Below, piece by piece: positions 1 to 8,198 of a stretch of DNA of 19,235 nucleotides (its first letter is position 1; each line of letters opens with the position of its first letter). The notes below the pieces were generated by a model, which was not told the origin of the DNA, made no database searches, and was given only the letters and a program-made list of their open reading frames with translations. A program made the position numbers and the translations under genes. Origin of the DNA: Myxococcales bacterium UBA5297 (GTDB lineage Bacteria > Myxococcota > Myxococcia > Myxococcales > UBA5297); assembly GCA_002408385.1 (NCBI GenBank), contig DHSB01000157.1, positions 2,014 to 21,248 on the forward strand, written 5' to 3'.

Positions 1-4
1 AGAT

Positions 5-712
5 ATGAAAGAGGTATTCATACTGATAGGCAATTACGGCAGCGGCAAGACCGAATTGGCGCTGAACTTCGCGTTCAGAGCGGCCGAACAGGGAAAGCGT
101 GTCGAACTCATTGACCTTGACATGGTTAATACCTATTTTCGGCTTACCGACAGGGGCAATCTGATCAAGACGAAAGAAATTCGCCTTGTTTCACCGAATT
201 TCGCCAGAACCAATGTGGAAACCCTTTCACTTCCCGCAGAAGTTGCCTCTGCCTTTGCTTTGGAATGGGACCTGGTTATTTTCGACGTCGGTGGCGACTC
301 CACCGGCGCGACGGCGCTCGGCCGCTATTATGAAGATTTTGCCGAACTGCCGGAGGGCAGCCTCCACGTTCTTAACGTGGTGAACACCCGCCGTCCCATG
401 GCCGGAACTCCGGAAAGGCTTGTCTCTCTCATGCGGGACATGGAACGCCATTCGCGCCAGAAGGTAACCGGCCTGATCAACAATACAAATCTTGCCCGTC
501 TTGCCGGCCCCGATGACCTGCGGGACGGATACGAGGTCGTGAAAGAGGCGTCCATTCTCACCGGGGTTCCGGTTGCCTACACCACCGGCCGTCCCGACCT
601 TTTGGAAGCGTTTCTCGCCGAGGGGCATGATCCGAAATACATCGGAACGCCCATGGCGATCGACACCTTCATGCACAGGGACTGGGAAACCTTCGCGCGA
701 GAAGGCCTTTAA
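5..712 (+). CDS. P-loop ATPase (MinD/CobQ-like) preceding a VOR operon
   Basis: This is a 235-residue protein. Residues 9-17 (GNYGSGKTE) form a Walker A loop after a short beta strand. Residues 89-98 run DLVIFDV and end in GGD, which fits a Walker B strand of the SIMIBI/MinD-CobQ type. A later NNTNL segment could contact the nucleotide base. There is no signal peptide or membrane segment, so it should be cytoplasmic. It lies 57 bp upstream of the ferredoxin subunit of a 2-oxoacid:ferredoxin oxidoreductase on the same strand. By position I infer an accessory role such as enzyme maturation, metal-cluster or cofactor handling, or regulation; nothing in the sequence proves this. The start is 4 bp from the window edge, so its ribosome binding site cannot be seen, but the ATG lies right before the first strand of the fold and is probably correct. 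Codon use is less GC-rich than in genes beyond 2.45 kb. Confidence 0.8.
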   Translation: MKEVFILIGNYGSGKTELALNFAFRAAEQGKRVELIDLDMVNTYFRLTDRGNLIKTKEIRLVSPNFARTNVETLSLPAEVASAFALEWDLVIFDVGGDSTGATALGRYYEDFAELPEGSLHVLNVVNTRRPMAGTPERLVSLMRDMERHSRQKVTGLINNTNLARLAGPDDLRDGYEVVKEASILTGVPVAYTTGRPDLLEAFLAEGHDPKYIGTPMAIDTFMHRDWETFAREGL

Positions 713-730
713 GCAAGGCATAACCATGCT

Positions 731-736
731 TATAAT
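731..736 (+). promoter_or_regulatory. possible -10 box upstream of the ferredoxin subunit gene
   Basis: The 57-bp gap between the ATPase and ferredoxin genes contains a perfect TATAAT at 731-736. The hexamer 17 bp upstream (TTTAAG, 708-713) matches the sigma-70 -35 consensus at only three positions. It could give the oxidoreductase genes a promoter of their own, or be chance in an AT-rich gap. Confidence 0.3.
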
Positions 737-769
737 CTAAATTCAGCATATTAGAAATGAGGTATCGCA

Positions 770-979
770 ATGGTAAAACACACGATCAACGAAGAGCTCT
801 GCAAGGGTTGCGGGCTCTGCGTTAGAGCATGTCCCAAGAAGATCCTCCGAATCTCCAAGGGCAAGCTCAATTCAAAGGGCTACCATCCGGCGGAAATGAT
901 GGATATAGACTCCTGCATCGCATGCGCAGCCTGCGCGCGCACTTGTCCGGACGTCGCCATCCATATTGAGAAGGAATAG
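770..979 (+). CDS. 2-oxoacid:ferredoxin oxidoreductase, delta (ferredoxin) subunit
   Basis: This is a 69-residue protein with two complete four-cysteine cluster motifs: C11-x2-C14-x2-C17-x3-C21-P and C49-x2-C52-x2-C55-x3-C59-P. It is a two-[4Fe-4S] ferredoxin of the size usual for the delta subunit of four-subunit VOR/KOR/POR enzymes, and should carry electrons from the catalytic beta subunit to external ferredoxin. A TGAGGT Shine-Dalgarno at 758-763 lies 6 nt before the ATG. It is the first of four tightly packed subunit genes. Its TAG stop (977-979) lies inside the ribosome binding site of the next gene. By hand count 22 of 69 codons end in A or T, far more than in genes on the right side of the window. 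Confidence 0.93.
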   Translation: MVKHTINEELCKGCGLCVRACPKKILRISKGKLNSKGYHPAEMMDIDSCIACAACARTCPDVAIHIEKE

Positions 980-992
980 GAGGAACTTTAAC

Positions 993-2068
993 ATGGCATT
1001 GACTCTTATGAAGGGCAGCGAGGCCATAGCGGAGGCCGCAATACGCGCAGGCTGCCGTTACTTCTTCGGATACCCGATAACCCCGCAGACCGAGATTCCC
1101 GAATACATGTCTGCCCGTATGCCCGAAATCGGCGGATGCTTCCTGCAGGCCGAGAGCGAAGTCAGCGCGATCAATATGGTATACGGTGCGGCCGGTACCG
1201 GTGAGCGCGTCCTGACCAGCTCCTCCAGCCCCGGAGTCTCCCTGAAGCAGGAAGGCATCTCCTATATCGCCTGCTCTCGGCTCCCCTGCGTCATTATCAA
1301 CGTAATGCGCGGCGGCCCGGGCCTCGGCAGCATTCAGGCCAGCCAGGGCGACTATCTCCAGGCCACCAAGGGCGGCGGACACGGCGACTATAAGCTGATC
1401 GTCCTGGCCCCCGCTTCCGTACAGGAATCCGTCGATATGATGAAGCTCGCTTTTGAGCTTGGCGAAAAATATCTCAACCCCGTTATGATCGTTGCGGACG
1501 GCATGATCTGCCAGATGATGGAGCCTGTAGTTCTGCCCGAGATGGTCGACTTCAAGGTCGATTATAAAGCAAAGCCCTGGGCGGCAAACGGCAAGCATCC
1601 CAGCGCCGACCATAAGCGCGCCGTCATCAACTCCCTGTACATCACGGTTGAAGAGCTTGACGGCATCAACGAAACCCTTCAGAAAGGCTACCGTGAGATT
1701 GAGAAAAACGAGACCCGTTATGAAGCTTATAACATGGAAGGCGCTGAAATCATCGTCACTGCGTTCGGCACCGTGGCCCGCATCTGCAAATCCGCCATTG
1801 ACGATCTGAAGGCAAAGGGCATCAATGTGGGCCTGCTGCGTCCCATAACCCTTTATCCGTTCCCGTATGAAGCCGTCCACAATGCAGCCGTCGCCCCCGG
1901 CGTCAAGGCCGTTCTGGATGTTGAGCTCAACGCCGGACAAATGCTCGAAGACGTTAAACTTGCCATCAACGGCGATCAGAAGGTCGAATTCTATGGACGT
2001 TACGGCAGCCATATGCCGACCAGCGAAGAAATTTACGAAAAACTGCTGAGCATGAGGGAGGGATTCTA

Positions 2069-2069
<1 letters not shown>
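993..2069 (+). CDS. vorB: 2-oxoacid:ferredoxin oxidoreductase alpha subunit (VorB-like)
   Basis: This is a 358-residue subunit of the pyruvate:ferredoxin oxidoreductase family, of the length usual for the VorB/KorA alpha subunit. The N-terminal pyrimidine-binding domain carries the family YPITPQTE motif at residues 27-34. It is followed by a conserved acidic QAESE segment, an SPG loop, a stretch rich in GGPG, and a C-terminal transketolase-like domain. With the beta subunit it forms the thiamine-pyrophosphate active site that decarboxylates a 2-oxoacid and transfers the acyl group to CoA. I recognise the sequence as closest to proteins annotated 3-methyl-2-oxobutanoate dehydrogenase subunit VorB, but substrate (branched-chain oxoacid or 2-oxoglutarate) cannot be settled from sequence. 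The ATG at 993 is preferred over an in-frame TTG at 966 because AGGAGG at 978-983 is well spaced for it and the protein then starts at the usual MALTLMKG-like point. Confidence 0.92.
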
Positions 2070-2869
<800 letters not shown>

Positions 2870-2873
2870 CGAG

Positions 2874-3416
2874 ATGGCACAGACCGACATCGTGATGGCC
2901 GGCTTCGGCGGCCAGGGTTTGATGGCGATTGGCAAGATGCTCGCGAAGGCCGCGATGGCCGAGGGCCAGCACGTCACCTGGATGCCCGCCTACGGTCCGG
3001 AGATGCGCGGCGGCACCGCCAACTGCACGGTGATCATCGACGACGAGCCGATCGGCTCGCCCATCGTCAGGCGCACCCAGGCCGCCATCGTCATGAACAA
3101 GCAGTCGATGGACAAGTTCGAGCCGACCGTGCGCGAGCAGGGCTTGATCATCGTCAACACCTCGCTCATCGACCGGAAGGTCGAGCGCGCCGACCTGAAG
3201 GCCATCTACGTGCCCGCCAACGAGATCGCCGAGAAGGAAGGCTCGGGCAAGTCGGCCAACCTGGTCATGCTGGGCGCCTACGTCGCTGCCTCCAAGGTGC
3301 TCAAGCCCGAGGCTGTCGAGAAGGCGCTCGAGAAGACCTTCGAGGGCAAGCCCGCGAAGGTGCTCGAGGCCAACCTGCGTGCCTTCCGCAAGGGGATGGA
3401 GGCGGCCGCGGAGTAA
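2874..3416 (+). CDS. 2-oxoacid:ferredoxin oxidoreductase gamma subunit
   Basis: This is a 180-residue protein of the catalytic gamma domain family of pyruvate/ketoisovalerate:ferredoxin oxidoreductases. GFGGQG at residues 10-15 and MPAYGPEMRGG followed by TANC around residues 37-51 are the family hallmarks, and length is typical. This subunit is thought to help with CoA binding and assembly of the complex. The ATG lies 4 nt after the beta stop; AGGAGG at 2859-2864 is its ribosome binding site. It completes the delta-alpha-beta-gamma order. Only 8 of 180 codons end in A or T, matching the right part of the window and not the delta subunit of its own operon. Confidence 0.93.
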   Translation: MAQTDIVMAGFGGQGLMAIGKMLAKAAMAEGQHVTWMPAYGPEMRGGTANCTVIIDDEPIGSPIVRRTQAAIVMNKQSMDKFEPTVREQGLIIVNTSLIDRKVERADLKAIYVPANEIAEKEGSGKSANLVMLGAYVAASKVLKPEAVEKALEKTFEGKPAKVLEANLRAFRKGMEAAAE

Positions 3417-3446
3417 GTTGTGAGCTTTTGAGTTGTGAGTTTTGAG
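3416..3446 (+). repeat. short tandem direct repeat after the VOR operon
   Basis: Immediately after the gamma stop there are two near-identical copies of a T/G-rich unit, AGTTGTGAGCTTTTGAG (3416-3432) and AGTTGTGAGTTTTGAG (3431-3446), differing by one deletion and one substitution. The stretch is unusually T-rich for this region. No function is evident. Confidence 0.6.
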
Positions 3447-3455
3447 CTGACCGAA

Positions 3456-3485
3456 GACGCCGGGCACCGCAGGGTGTCCGGCGTC
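3456..3485 (+). terminator. 13-bp hairpin after the VOR operon, possible terminator
   Basis: An inverted repeat of GACGCCGGGCACC (3456-3468) and GGTGTCCGGCGTC (3473-3485) with a GCAG loop forms a 13-bp stem with one G-U pair. It lies 40 bp after the gamma stop. It is followed by only a scattered T-run, so it is at best an imperfect intrinsic terminator, though the stem is very stable. The rest of the 3417-3593 gap holds nothing else I can name. Confidence 0.5.
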
Positions 3486-3593
3486 CGCGGTTCTGGCCGC
3501 AGGACCGAGCGCCTGCTCACCGGGCGCCTGGGGAGCGCACTCGCCCCCCCCCGGGCCACGGCGCTCCGGGGGCAAGATGCTAGCTCTGAGAAC

Positions 3594-4174
3594 GTGACCA
3601 CTCCGGCTCGCAAGAGGGCGACCTACGCCGATGTCGAGGCGCTCCCCGCCAACCGGGTGGGCCAGCTCATCGACGACGGCGAATCATCGTTTTTCCCCGG
3701 CCATCGGCCGAACACTCGCTCGCAATCTCGGCGCTCGGCAGCGATCTGGGGGCGCCCTTTGGACGGGGGCGCGGTGGCCGGGGCGGCTGGTGGATTCTCT
3801 TCGAGCTCGAGCTGCATCTCGGCGCCGACGTGCTCGTGCCCGACCTCGCCGCTTGGCGCCGCGAGAGGCTCCCGAGCCCGACCGGTCCCTTCCTCGCGGT
3901 CGCGCCCGACTGGATCTGCGAGGCGCTCTCGCCCTCGACCGCGCGCGTGGACCGGGTCGAGAAGCTCCGCATCTATGCGCGCGAGGGGGTCGAGCACGTT
4001 TGGCTGCTCGACCCTGCGGCCCGCACCCTCGAGGTGCTGGCGCGCGACGGGCAACAGTGGCGCCACCTCGGGACGTGGGCGGATGACGAGCGGGTTCGCG
4101 CGCCGCCCTTCGACGTGCTCGAGCTCGAGATCGCGGCGCTCTGGGCGCCACGTCCCCCCGAAGCGCCGAGGTAG
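3594..4174 (+). pseudogene. Uma2-family (PD-(D/E)XK-like) protein, broken by a single-base frameshift
   Basis: Two reading frames together give one standard Uma2 (DUF820) protein of about 193 residues. The N-terminal part (from GTG 3594, ATYADVEALP to LIDDGE) is read in the frame of 3594. From about 3683 the family sequence continues in the -1 frame: IVFPRPSAEHSLA, a GGWW segment, ADVLVPDLAAWRRE, then WICEALSPST and KLRIYAREGVEHVWLLDP. One missing base between GAA (3681-3683) and TCATCG restores the usual GELIVFPRPS if a C is added. The conserved PD, the Glu of ICEALSP and the Lys of the KLRIYA helix are the likely PD-(D/E)XK nuclease-fold residues. As written, the gene cannot make the full protein. 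It could be a real pseudogene or a sequencing/assembly error. The family is often called a putative restriction endonuclease but its biological role is unclear. The start codon is uncertain. Confidence 0.82.
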
Positions 4175-4201
4175 CCCCAGGTCGAGCCGCCGGTTCTGCC
4201 C

Positions 4202-4972
4202 TCAGAACGCCCTGCCCTGCCCGCCGTCTACCGGCACGCACGCGCCGGTCACCCAGCTCGCCCTCGGGGAGCAGAGAAAGGCGATCACCTCGGCGACCTC
4301 CTCGGGCCGGCCGAACCGTCCCCAGGGCAGGTCTTCGCGCTCCATCTTTTCGATGAGCCCCGGGGCCTTCTGCCGGCGCCTGTCCCAGCTTCCGCCCGGG
4401 AACAGGATCGAGCCGGGCGCGACGGAGTTGACGCGGATGCGATGGCGCGCCAGGTCGACCGCCATCTCCTTGGTGAGCGCGACGACCGCGGCCTTGGCGG
4501 CGGTGTAGGGAGCGCTGGTCGCGTACTCGCGGCCGAAGATCGAGGAGAGGTTCAGGATCACCCCGCCACCGTGCTCGCGCATCCACGCGACCGCGTGCTG
4601 GCTGCACCAGACGGCCGAGAGGAGGTTGGTGTCGAGGACGCGGCCCCATTGCTCGGCGGTCGCGCGGTCGAACGAGCCGGCGCCGCCGCTGCCGCCCACG
4701 TTGTTGACCAGGATGTCGACCGCACCCCAGGCCTCGAGCGTGGCGCTAACGGCGGCCTCGGCGCCCTCGGGAGTGGAGAGGTCGGCGGCGATGCCGACGG
4801 CCTGACCGCCGCTGTGCCGAAGCTCGGCGACCGTCCGTTCGAGGTCCTCGACGCTCCGGGCACAGAGGCAGACCTTCGCGCCCTCTCGCGAGAGCGCCTG
4901 CGCCGTCGCCCGGCCGATACCGCGGCTGGCACCTGCCACCAGCGCAGCCTTCCCGCTCAACTCCAAGTCCAT
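4202..4972 (-). CDS. short-chain dehydrogenase/reductase (SDR family)
   Basis: This is a 256-residue classical SDR. The cofactor site GASRGIG (G14, G18, G20) is followed by a CARS segment after strand 2, where Arg often favours NADP(H). NNVG lies at 90-93. The catalytic set is S143 (NLSSIFG), Y156 and K160 (YTAAK). The C-terminus has the common GRFGRPEEVA and VTGACVPVDGG motifs, so the protein is complete. It is probably a cytoplasmic NAD(P)-dependent oxidoreductase; substrate cannot be told. It lies 18 bp downstream of the secreted-protein gene on the same strand, probably co-transcribed, and converges on the Uma2 pseudogene with a 27-bp gap that contains no clear terminator. Long opposite-strand frames over it are shadows of high GC content. 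Confidence 0.93.
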   Translation of the reverse strand: MDLELSGKAALVAGASRGIGRATAQALSREGAKVCLCARSVEDLERTVAELRHSGGQAVGIAADLSTPEGAEAAVSATLEAWGAVDILVNNVGGSGGAGSFDRATAEQWGRVLDTNLLSAVWCSQHAVAWMREHGGGVILNLSSIFGREYATSAPYTAAKAAVVALTKEMAVDLARHRIRVNSVAPGSILFPGGSWDRRRQKAPGLIEKMEREDLPWGRFGRPEEVAEVIAFLCSPRASWVTGACVPVDGGQGRAF

Positions 4973-4990
4973 GTGGCCCTCGACCCCCGG

Positions 4991-6157
4991 CTAGTGGATG
5001 ACGACGCTGAGCCCTTCGATGTGCGCCCCCTTCTCTTTGAGCGCACCGCAGGCCGACCTCAGCTCCGACCGCTTGATCCGCAGCGTACCCCGCCATAGCC
5101 CGCCCTTCTGCTGTGAGGACGCGGCGTCGAGGCGCCGCGAGCGCAGGAAGGCGACGAGCTCGCCGGGATCCTCCTGCTTCTCGGAGGCGAAGAGCTCGAG
5201 CTCGACCGTGTCGCTGGCATTGAGGGCGAGCAGCACGTCGACGAGCTGTCCGGGCAGAACCTCGATCTCCGAAAGCCCGACGAGCACCGTGTCGCCGCTC
5301 TTCTCGAGGACCCAGGCCTCGAGCCCTGGGAAGCAGGCGTAGGCGTAGCGGCCTTGGGCTACTTTGGCCCGGGTCCGAGCCTCCGAGAGCCCCACCGCGG
5401 GCAGCCGCAAGGGCAAGGGCTGGCGCGTCTCCGTGACGTTCTCCTCCAAGCGCTCGAACCGGGCGCGGGGAAGGCCGAAGGGATAGCCGACCGGGAGCTC
5501 GTCTCCGCCTCGCACGGCACGCCCGCGCCACGTCAGGGGTCGCTCCGGAGCCGAGCCGAACGGCGTCTTCACCGCAAACTCGGCGAGCAGGCGCTCCGCC
5601 GCGCGCAACCCTTCCCCAGCGTCGGCCGCCGGAGCCGGCTCGCGCCGCGCCCGGACCGCCCCCAGCAGCCGCTCGTGGGAGAGGAACGCATAGCGCACCT
5701 GTACCTGCGCAAACTGCGTCTGCTCGGTCGGCCGAACCGTCGCCTTCGTCACCAGCGTCCTCCCCGGCAGCAGCACCGGGAAGGTGACCAGCTCGTCCTC
5801 TCCGCTCCACCTCCAGCGTGCCGACGCTGGCAGGCGGGCCTGCGCGCCCGGTTGGTCGACGAGCCTCGTCCCGCTCACCCGCGCCTCTCCATCGGACAGG
5901 GTCGCCGCAAAGCGCTGCTCGAGAGCTTGCTCGAGGAAGACCTCCTCGCCGCTCGCCCCGCGCAGCCCCACGATGGCGACCGGCTCGGCGAGCCTGTTGC
6001 GCACCGAGACGACGACCGTGGCCGGGACATAGGGAACGACGCTGCGGCCCAAGACCTCGACCGAGACCTCGAGCGGCAGCGCGCCGGCCTGCGCAGCGGC
6101 GCTCCCGGCCAGGAAGAGAAGGCCCAGCGACAGCAGTCCGATTGCTTTGCCATCCAT
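4991..6157 (-). CDS. secreted or periplasmic protein of unknown function
   Basis: This is a 388-residue protein that I do not recognise. Residues 1-24 (one Lys, then a Leu/Gly/Ala-rich core ending AAAQA) look like a Sec signal peptide with cleavage near residue 24. The next about 110 residues alternate Val-rich strands (VSVEVLGRSVVPYVPATVVV, RNRLAEPVAIVG), suggesting an Ig-like beta-sandwich. The middle is Arg/Ala-rich. The C-terminal part (from about residue 260) has another strand-rich segment and ends VVIH. There is no lipobox, transmembrane anchor or MYXO-CTERM tail. The ATG at 6157 has AAGGGGG a few bases upstream. It is the first gene of a probable two-gene unit with the SDR and is transcribed away from the antiporter gene. 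Coding in this direction, not in the 834-residue plus-strand frame, is supported by the signal peptide and sensible protein composition. Confidence 0.8.
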   Translation of the reverse strand: MDGKAIGLLSLGLLFLAGSAAAQAGALPLEVSVEVLGRSVVPYVPATVVVSVRNRLAEPVAIVGLRGASGEEVFLEQALEQRFAATLSDGEARVSGTRLVDQPGAQARLPASARWRWSGEDELVTFPVLLPGRTLVTKATVRPTEQTQFAQVQVRYAFLSHERLLGAVRARREPAPAADAGEGLRAAERLLAEFAVKTPFGSAPERPLTWRGRAVRGGDELPVGYPFGLPRARFERLEENVTETRQPLPLRLPAVGLSEARTRAKVAQGRYAYACFPGLEAWVLEKSGDTVLVGLSEIEVLPGQLVDVLLALNASDTVELELFASEKQEDPGELVAFLRSRRLDAASSQQKGGLWRGTLRIKRSELRSACGALKEKGAHIEGLSVVIH

Positions 6158-6249
6158 CGTCGCCCCCTTGAGCCAGCCGCTCGCGGCGATCCGAGCGCTC
6201 GGCTGCCTAGCCCCGCCTCTATGGCCGGGCCCTCTCTGTTCAGCGTTTC

Positions 6250-6270
6250 ACGAACGGCTTCTCCGTTCGT
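6250..6270. promoter_or_regulatory. perfect inverted repeat in the divergent intergenic region
   Basis: ACGAACGG (6250-6257) and CCGTTCGT (6263-6270) form a perfect 8-bp dyad with a 5-nt CTTCT centre. It sits in the 288-bp gap between the divergent secreted-protein and antiporter genes, where promoters of both should lie. It could be an operator, or an RNA hairpin in the leader of either gene. The rest of the gap (6158-6445) shows no convincing promoter: TTGACG at 6321-6326 lacks a -10 partner. Confidence 0.4.
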
Positions 6271-6445
6271 CGTCCGCAGAGTAGTATCCGCCGCGCGGGA
6301 ACGGACCGGGCGACGGCGTGTTGACGACTTGAGAAACCCCAGTCCGCTCGGCTGCTCACCCGAACGCCGTCCTCCCTCGCAGGACCGCAATGGAACTTAT
6401 GAAGAGGAACAGCGGGCACCTGCCTTGAACCTGGAAACCGGCACC

Positions 6446-7858
6446 ATGCAAACTCCCTGGTGGGGCGTCATCCCCTTCTTCACGCTTCTTGGATGCATCG
6501 CGGTCTTTCCCCTGCTGCCGCTGACTCGCCATCGGTGGGAGCAGCGAAAGTTCCAGCTCGGCGTCGCCTTGACCTTCGGACTGCCCATCGCCGCCTGGAT
6601 GTGGCTGGCCGGAGATCCGACTGCGGTCGTCCACGCGCTCATCGAGTACGGCCAGTTCATCGTCCTGCTGCTGTCGCTCTTCATCATCAGCGGGGGCATC
6701 TACGTCGCCGGCGACCTCAAGGCCAGACCCGCGGTCAACGTCGTCTTCCTCGCCATCGGCGCGGTCGCCGCTTCGTTCGTCGGCACCACCGGCGCGGCGA
6801 TGCTGCTCATCCGGCCGCTGCTCAAGACCAACGCCGAGCGCGAGCACAAGGTCCACACCGTCGTCTTCGCCATCCTCGTCATCGCCAACTGTGGCGGGCT
6901 GCTCACCCCGCTCGGCGACCCGCCGCTGTTCCTGGGGATGCTGCGCGGCGTGCCCTTCCTGTGGACGATGAACCTGATCCCCGAGTGGGCCTTCACCAAC
7001 GGCCTGCTCATCCTCGTCTACTGGGCGCTCGACCGCCGCGCCTACGCCTCCGAGCGCCCCGAGGCGCTCGCCAGGGACGAAGCCGAGGTCGAGCCGCTGA
7101 GCATCCACGGCAAGCTGAACCTGCTCGGCTTCGCGGCCATCATCTGCTCGGTCGCGCTGCTGCCCTCCATCGACCTCGACGCGATCCACGAGGGCCACGC
7201 CCACTGGTACTCGTACCTGCCCATCCGCGAGCTGGTGATGCTCGGCGTCTCGGCGGCCTCGCTGCTCCTCGGCAGCAAGAAGACCCGCTGGGAAGACAAC
7301 AAGTTCTCCTGGGGCCCGATCCAGGAAGTCGCCGCGCTCTTCATCGGCATCTTCCTCGCCATGATCCCCGCCCTGAAGTACCTGCGGCAGATCGCCCCCG
7401 AGCTGCCGCTCAACGAGATCACCCTGTTCGCCTTCACCGGCGGCCTCAGCTCGGTGCTCGACAACGCGCCGACCTACGTCACCTTCTTCGAGATGGCGCG
7501 CGAGCTGCCCTTCGCCGGCACCCGCATCGCCGGGGTTCCCGAGCTCTACCTGGTGTCGGTGAGCCTGGGCTCGGTCTTCTGCGGCGCGATCACCTACATA
7601 GGCAACGGCCCGAACTTCATGGTCAAGGCGGTCGCCGAGGGCTCGGGCGTGAAGATGCCCTCCTTCGGCGGTTACATCGCGCGCTGGACGGTGCCCTTCC
7701 TGGTGCCCATCCTCGTCGCGATGGTGATGCTCTTCATCGCCCAGGCCTGGCCGGTGCGCATCGCCGGCGCGGTCATCGGGCTGGTCATCGCCGCGATGGC
7801 CGTGCGCACCGCGCTCCACTACAAGGAGCCGAGCGTGGCCCCCGTCACCGAACGCTGA
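6446..7858 (+). CDS. ion transporter superfamily permease (CitMHS_2-like / sodium:proton antiporter type)
   Basis: This is a 470-residue polytopic inner-membrane protein with about 11-13 hydrophobic segments from residue 8 to near the C-terminus. GTTGAAMLLIRPLL and, after it, CGGLLTPLGDPPLFLG are typical of the ion transporter (IT) superfamily group annotated as sodium:proton antiporter or putative citrate transport (CitMHS_2). A second inverted half carries FTGGLSSVLDNAPTYVTFFE and YIGNGPNFMVKAVAEGSGV, which form the matching hairpin motif. The two halves fit the inverted-repeat design of the superfamily. Substrate (Na+/H+ exchange or a carboxylate) is not settled. ATG 6446 is chosen because the hydrophobic N-terminus starts there and the open frame upstream is antisense to another gene; an in-frame TTG at 6424 is a weaker alternative. 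No strong Shine-Dalgarno is visible. A strong terminator follows. Confidence 0.88.
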   Translation: MQTPWWGVIPFFTLLGCIAVFPLLPLTRHRWEQRKFQLGVALTFGLPIAAWMWLAGDPTAVVHALIEYGQFIVLLLSLFIISGGIYVAGDLKARPAVNVVFLAIGAVAASFVGTTGAAMLLIRPLLKTNAEREHKVHTVVFAILVIANCGGLLTPLGDPPLFLGMLRGVPFLWTMNLIPEWAFTNGLLILVYWALDRRAYASERPEALARDEAEVEPLSIHGKLNLLGFAAIICSVALLPSIDLDAIHEGHAHWYSYLPIRELVMLGVSAASLLLGSKKTRWEDNKFSWGPIQEVAALFIGIFLAMIPALKYLRQIAPELPLNEITLFAFTGGLSSVLDNAPTYVTFFEMARELPFAGTRIAGVPELYLVSVSLGSVFCGAITYIGNGPNFMVKAVAEGSGVKMPSFGGYIARWTVPFLVPILVAMVMLFIAQAWPVRIAGAVIGLVIAAMAVRTALHYKEPSVAPVTER

Positions 7859-7885
7859 GTCGCTCGGAAGCTGCTCTCGAGTGAA

Positions 7886-7920
7886 GGCCGGGTGCACGAG
7901 CGCCCGGCCCTTCTTCTTTC
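7886..7920 (+). terminator. intrinsic terminator after the antiporter gene
   Basis: GGCCGGGTGC (7886-7895) pairs with GCGCCCGGCC (7900-7909) around an ACGA tetraloop, a 10-bp stem with one G-U pair. It is followed by a T-rich tail CTTCTTCTTTC (7910-7920). It starts 27 bp after the antiporter stop and separates that gene from the giant surface-protein gene. Confidence 0.85.
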
Positions 7921-8082
7921 GCCGGCTGCGATTCGCCGTGGTCCCAGCGGGCGCGGCCGCGCTCGTAGACCAGGGCTCGACTCTTCCTGCGAGCGCGACG
8001 ACTCAGCCCCTTCAGATTCGGTCACATCGAGCGGGCCCCAGGGTCCGCAGTCGCGCCCGCCGTTTTCGCCGCGGCCGGCGCG

Positions 8083-8112
8083 TGGACCAGCGGCCGCGCC
8101 AGGGGCTACACT
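8083..8112 (+). promoter_or_regulatory. candidate sigma-70 promoter of the giant surface-protein gene
   Basis: TGGACC (8083-8088, four of six matches to TTGACA) and TACACT (8107-8112, four of six to TATAAT) are separated by 18 bp. GCTACACTGCC is a plausible -10 context in a GC-rich genome. Transcription would start about 80 nt before the ATG at 8199, just after the upstream terminator. The remaining part of the 7921-8198 gap has no other feature I can support. Confidence 0.45.
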
Positions 8113-8198
8113 GCCGCCCGCTCAACAAGCGGACCCTGGCCGTCAAGGGGGGGGCGCCTCGCCTTGTCCCGAAGGGTCTGCGCCGCCGGAGAAATGCC

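Noticed and set aside
966..992. TTG at 966 as start of the alpha subunit
   Set aside because: It would overlap the ferredoxin gene and place the AGGAGG site inside the coding region; ATG 993 has the right spacing and the family-typical N-terminus.
867..2012. A 381-residue minus-strand frame opposite the alpha subunit
   Set aside because: The plus strand encodes a conserved enzyme subunit with a good ribosome binding site; the minus-strand frame has no recognisable motif.
3435..4508. A 357-residue plus-strand frame running across the Uma2 region and the SDR gene
   Set aside because: Only its residues encoded at about 3594-3683 resemble a protein family; the rest is a frame-shifted reading, and it ends inside the antisense of the SDR gene.
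3594..4972. A defence or restriction island, suggested by the Uma2 'restriction endonuclease' label
   Set aside because: Uma2 genes are common stand-alone genes, this copy is broken, and no methyltransferase, helicase or other defence gene is near it.
5354..6445. N-terminal extension of the antiporter frame back to 5354
   Set aside because: This part is the antisense of the secreted-protein gene, is Arg/Pro-rich and lacks membrane or family character; the family-like sequence starts at 6446.
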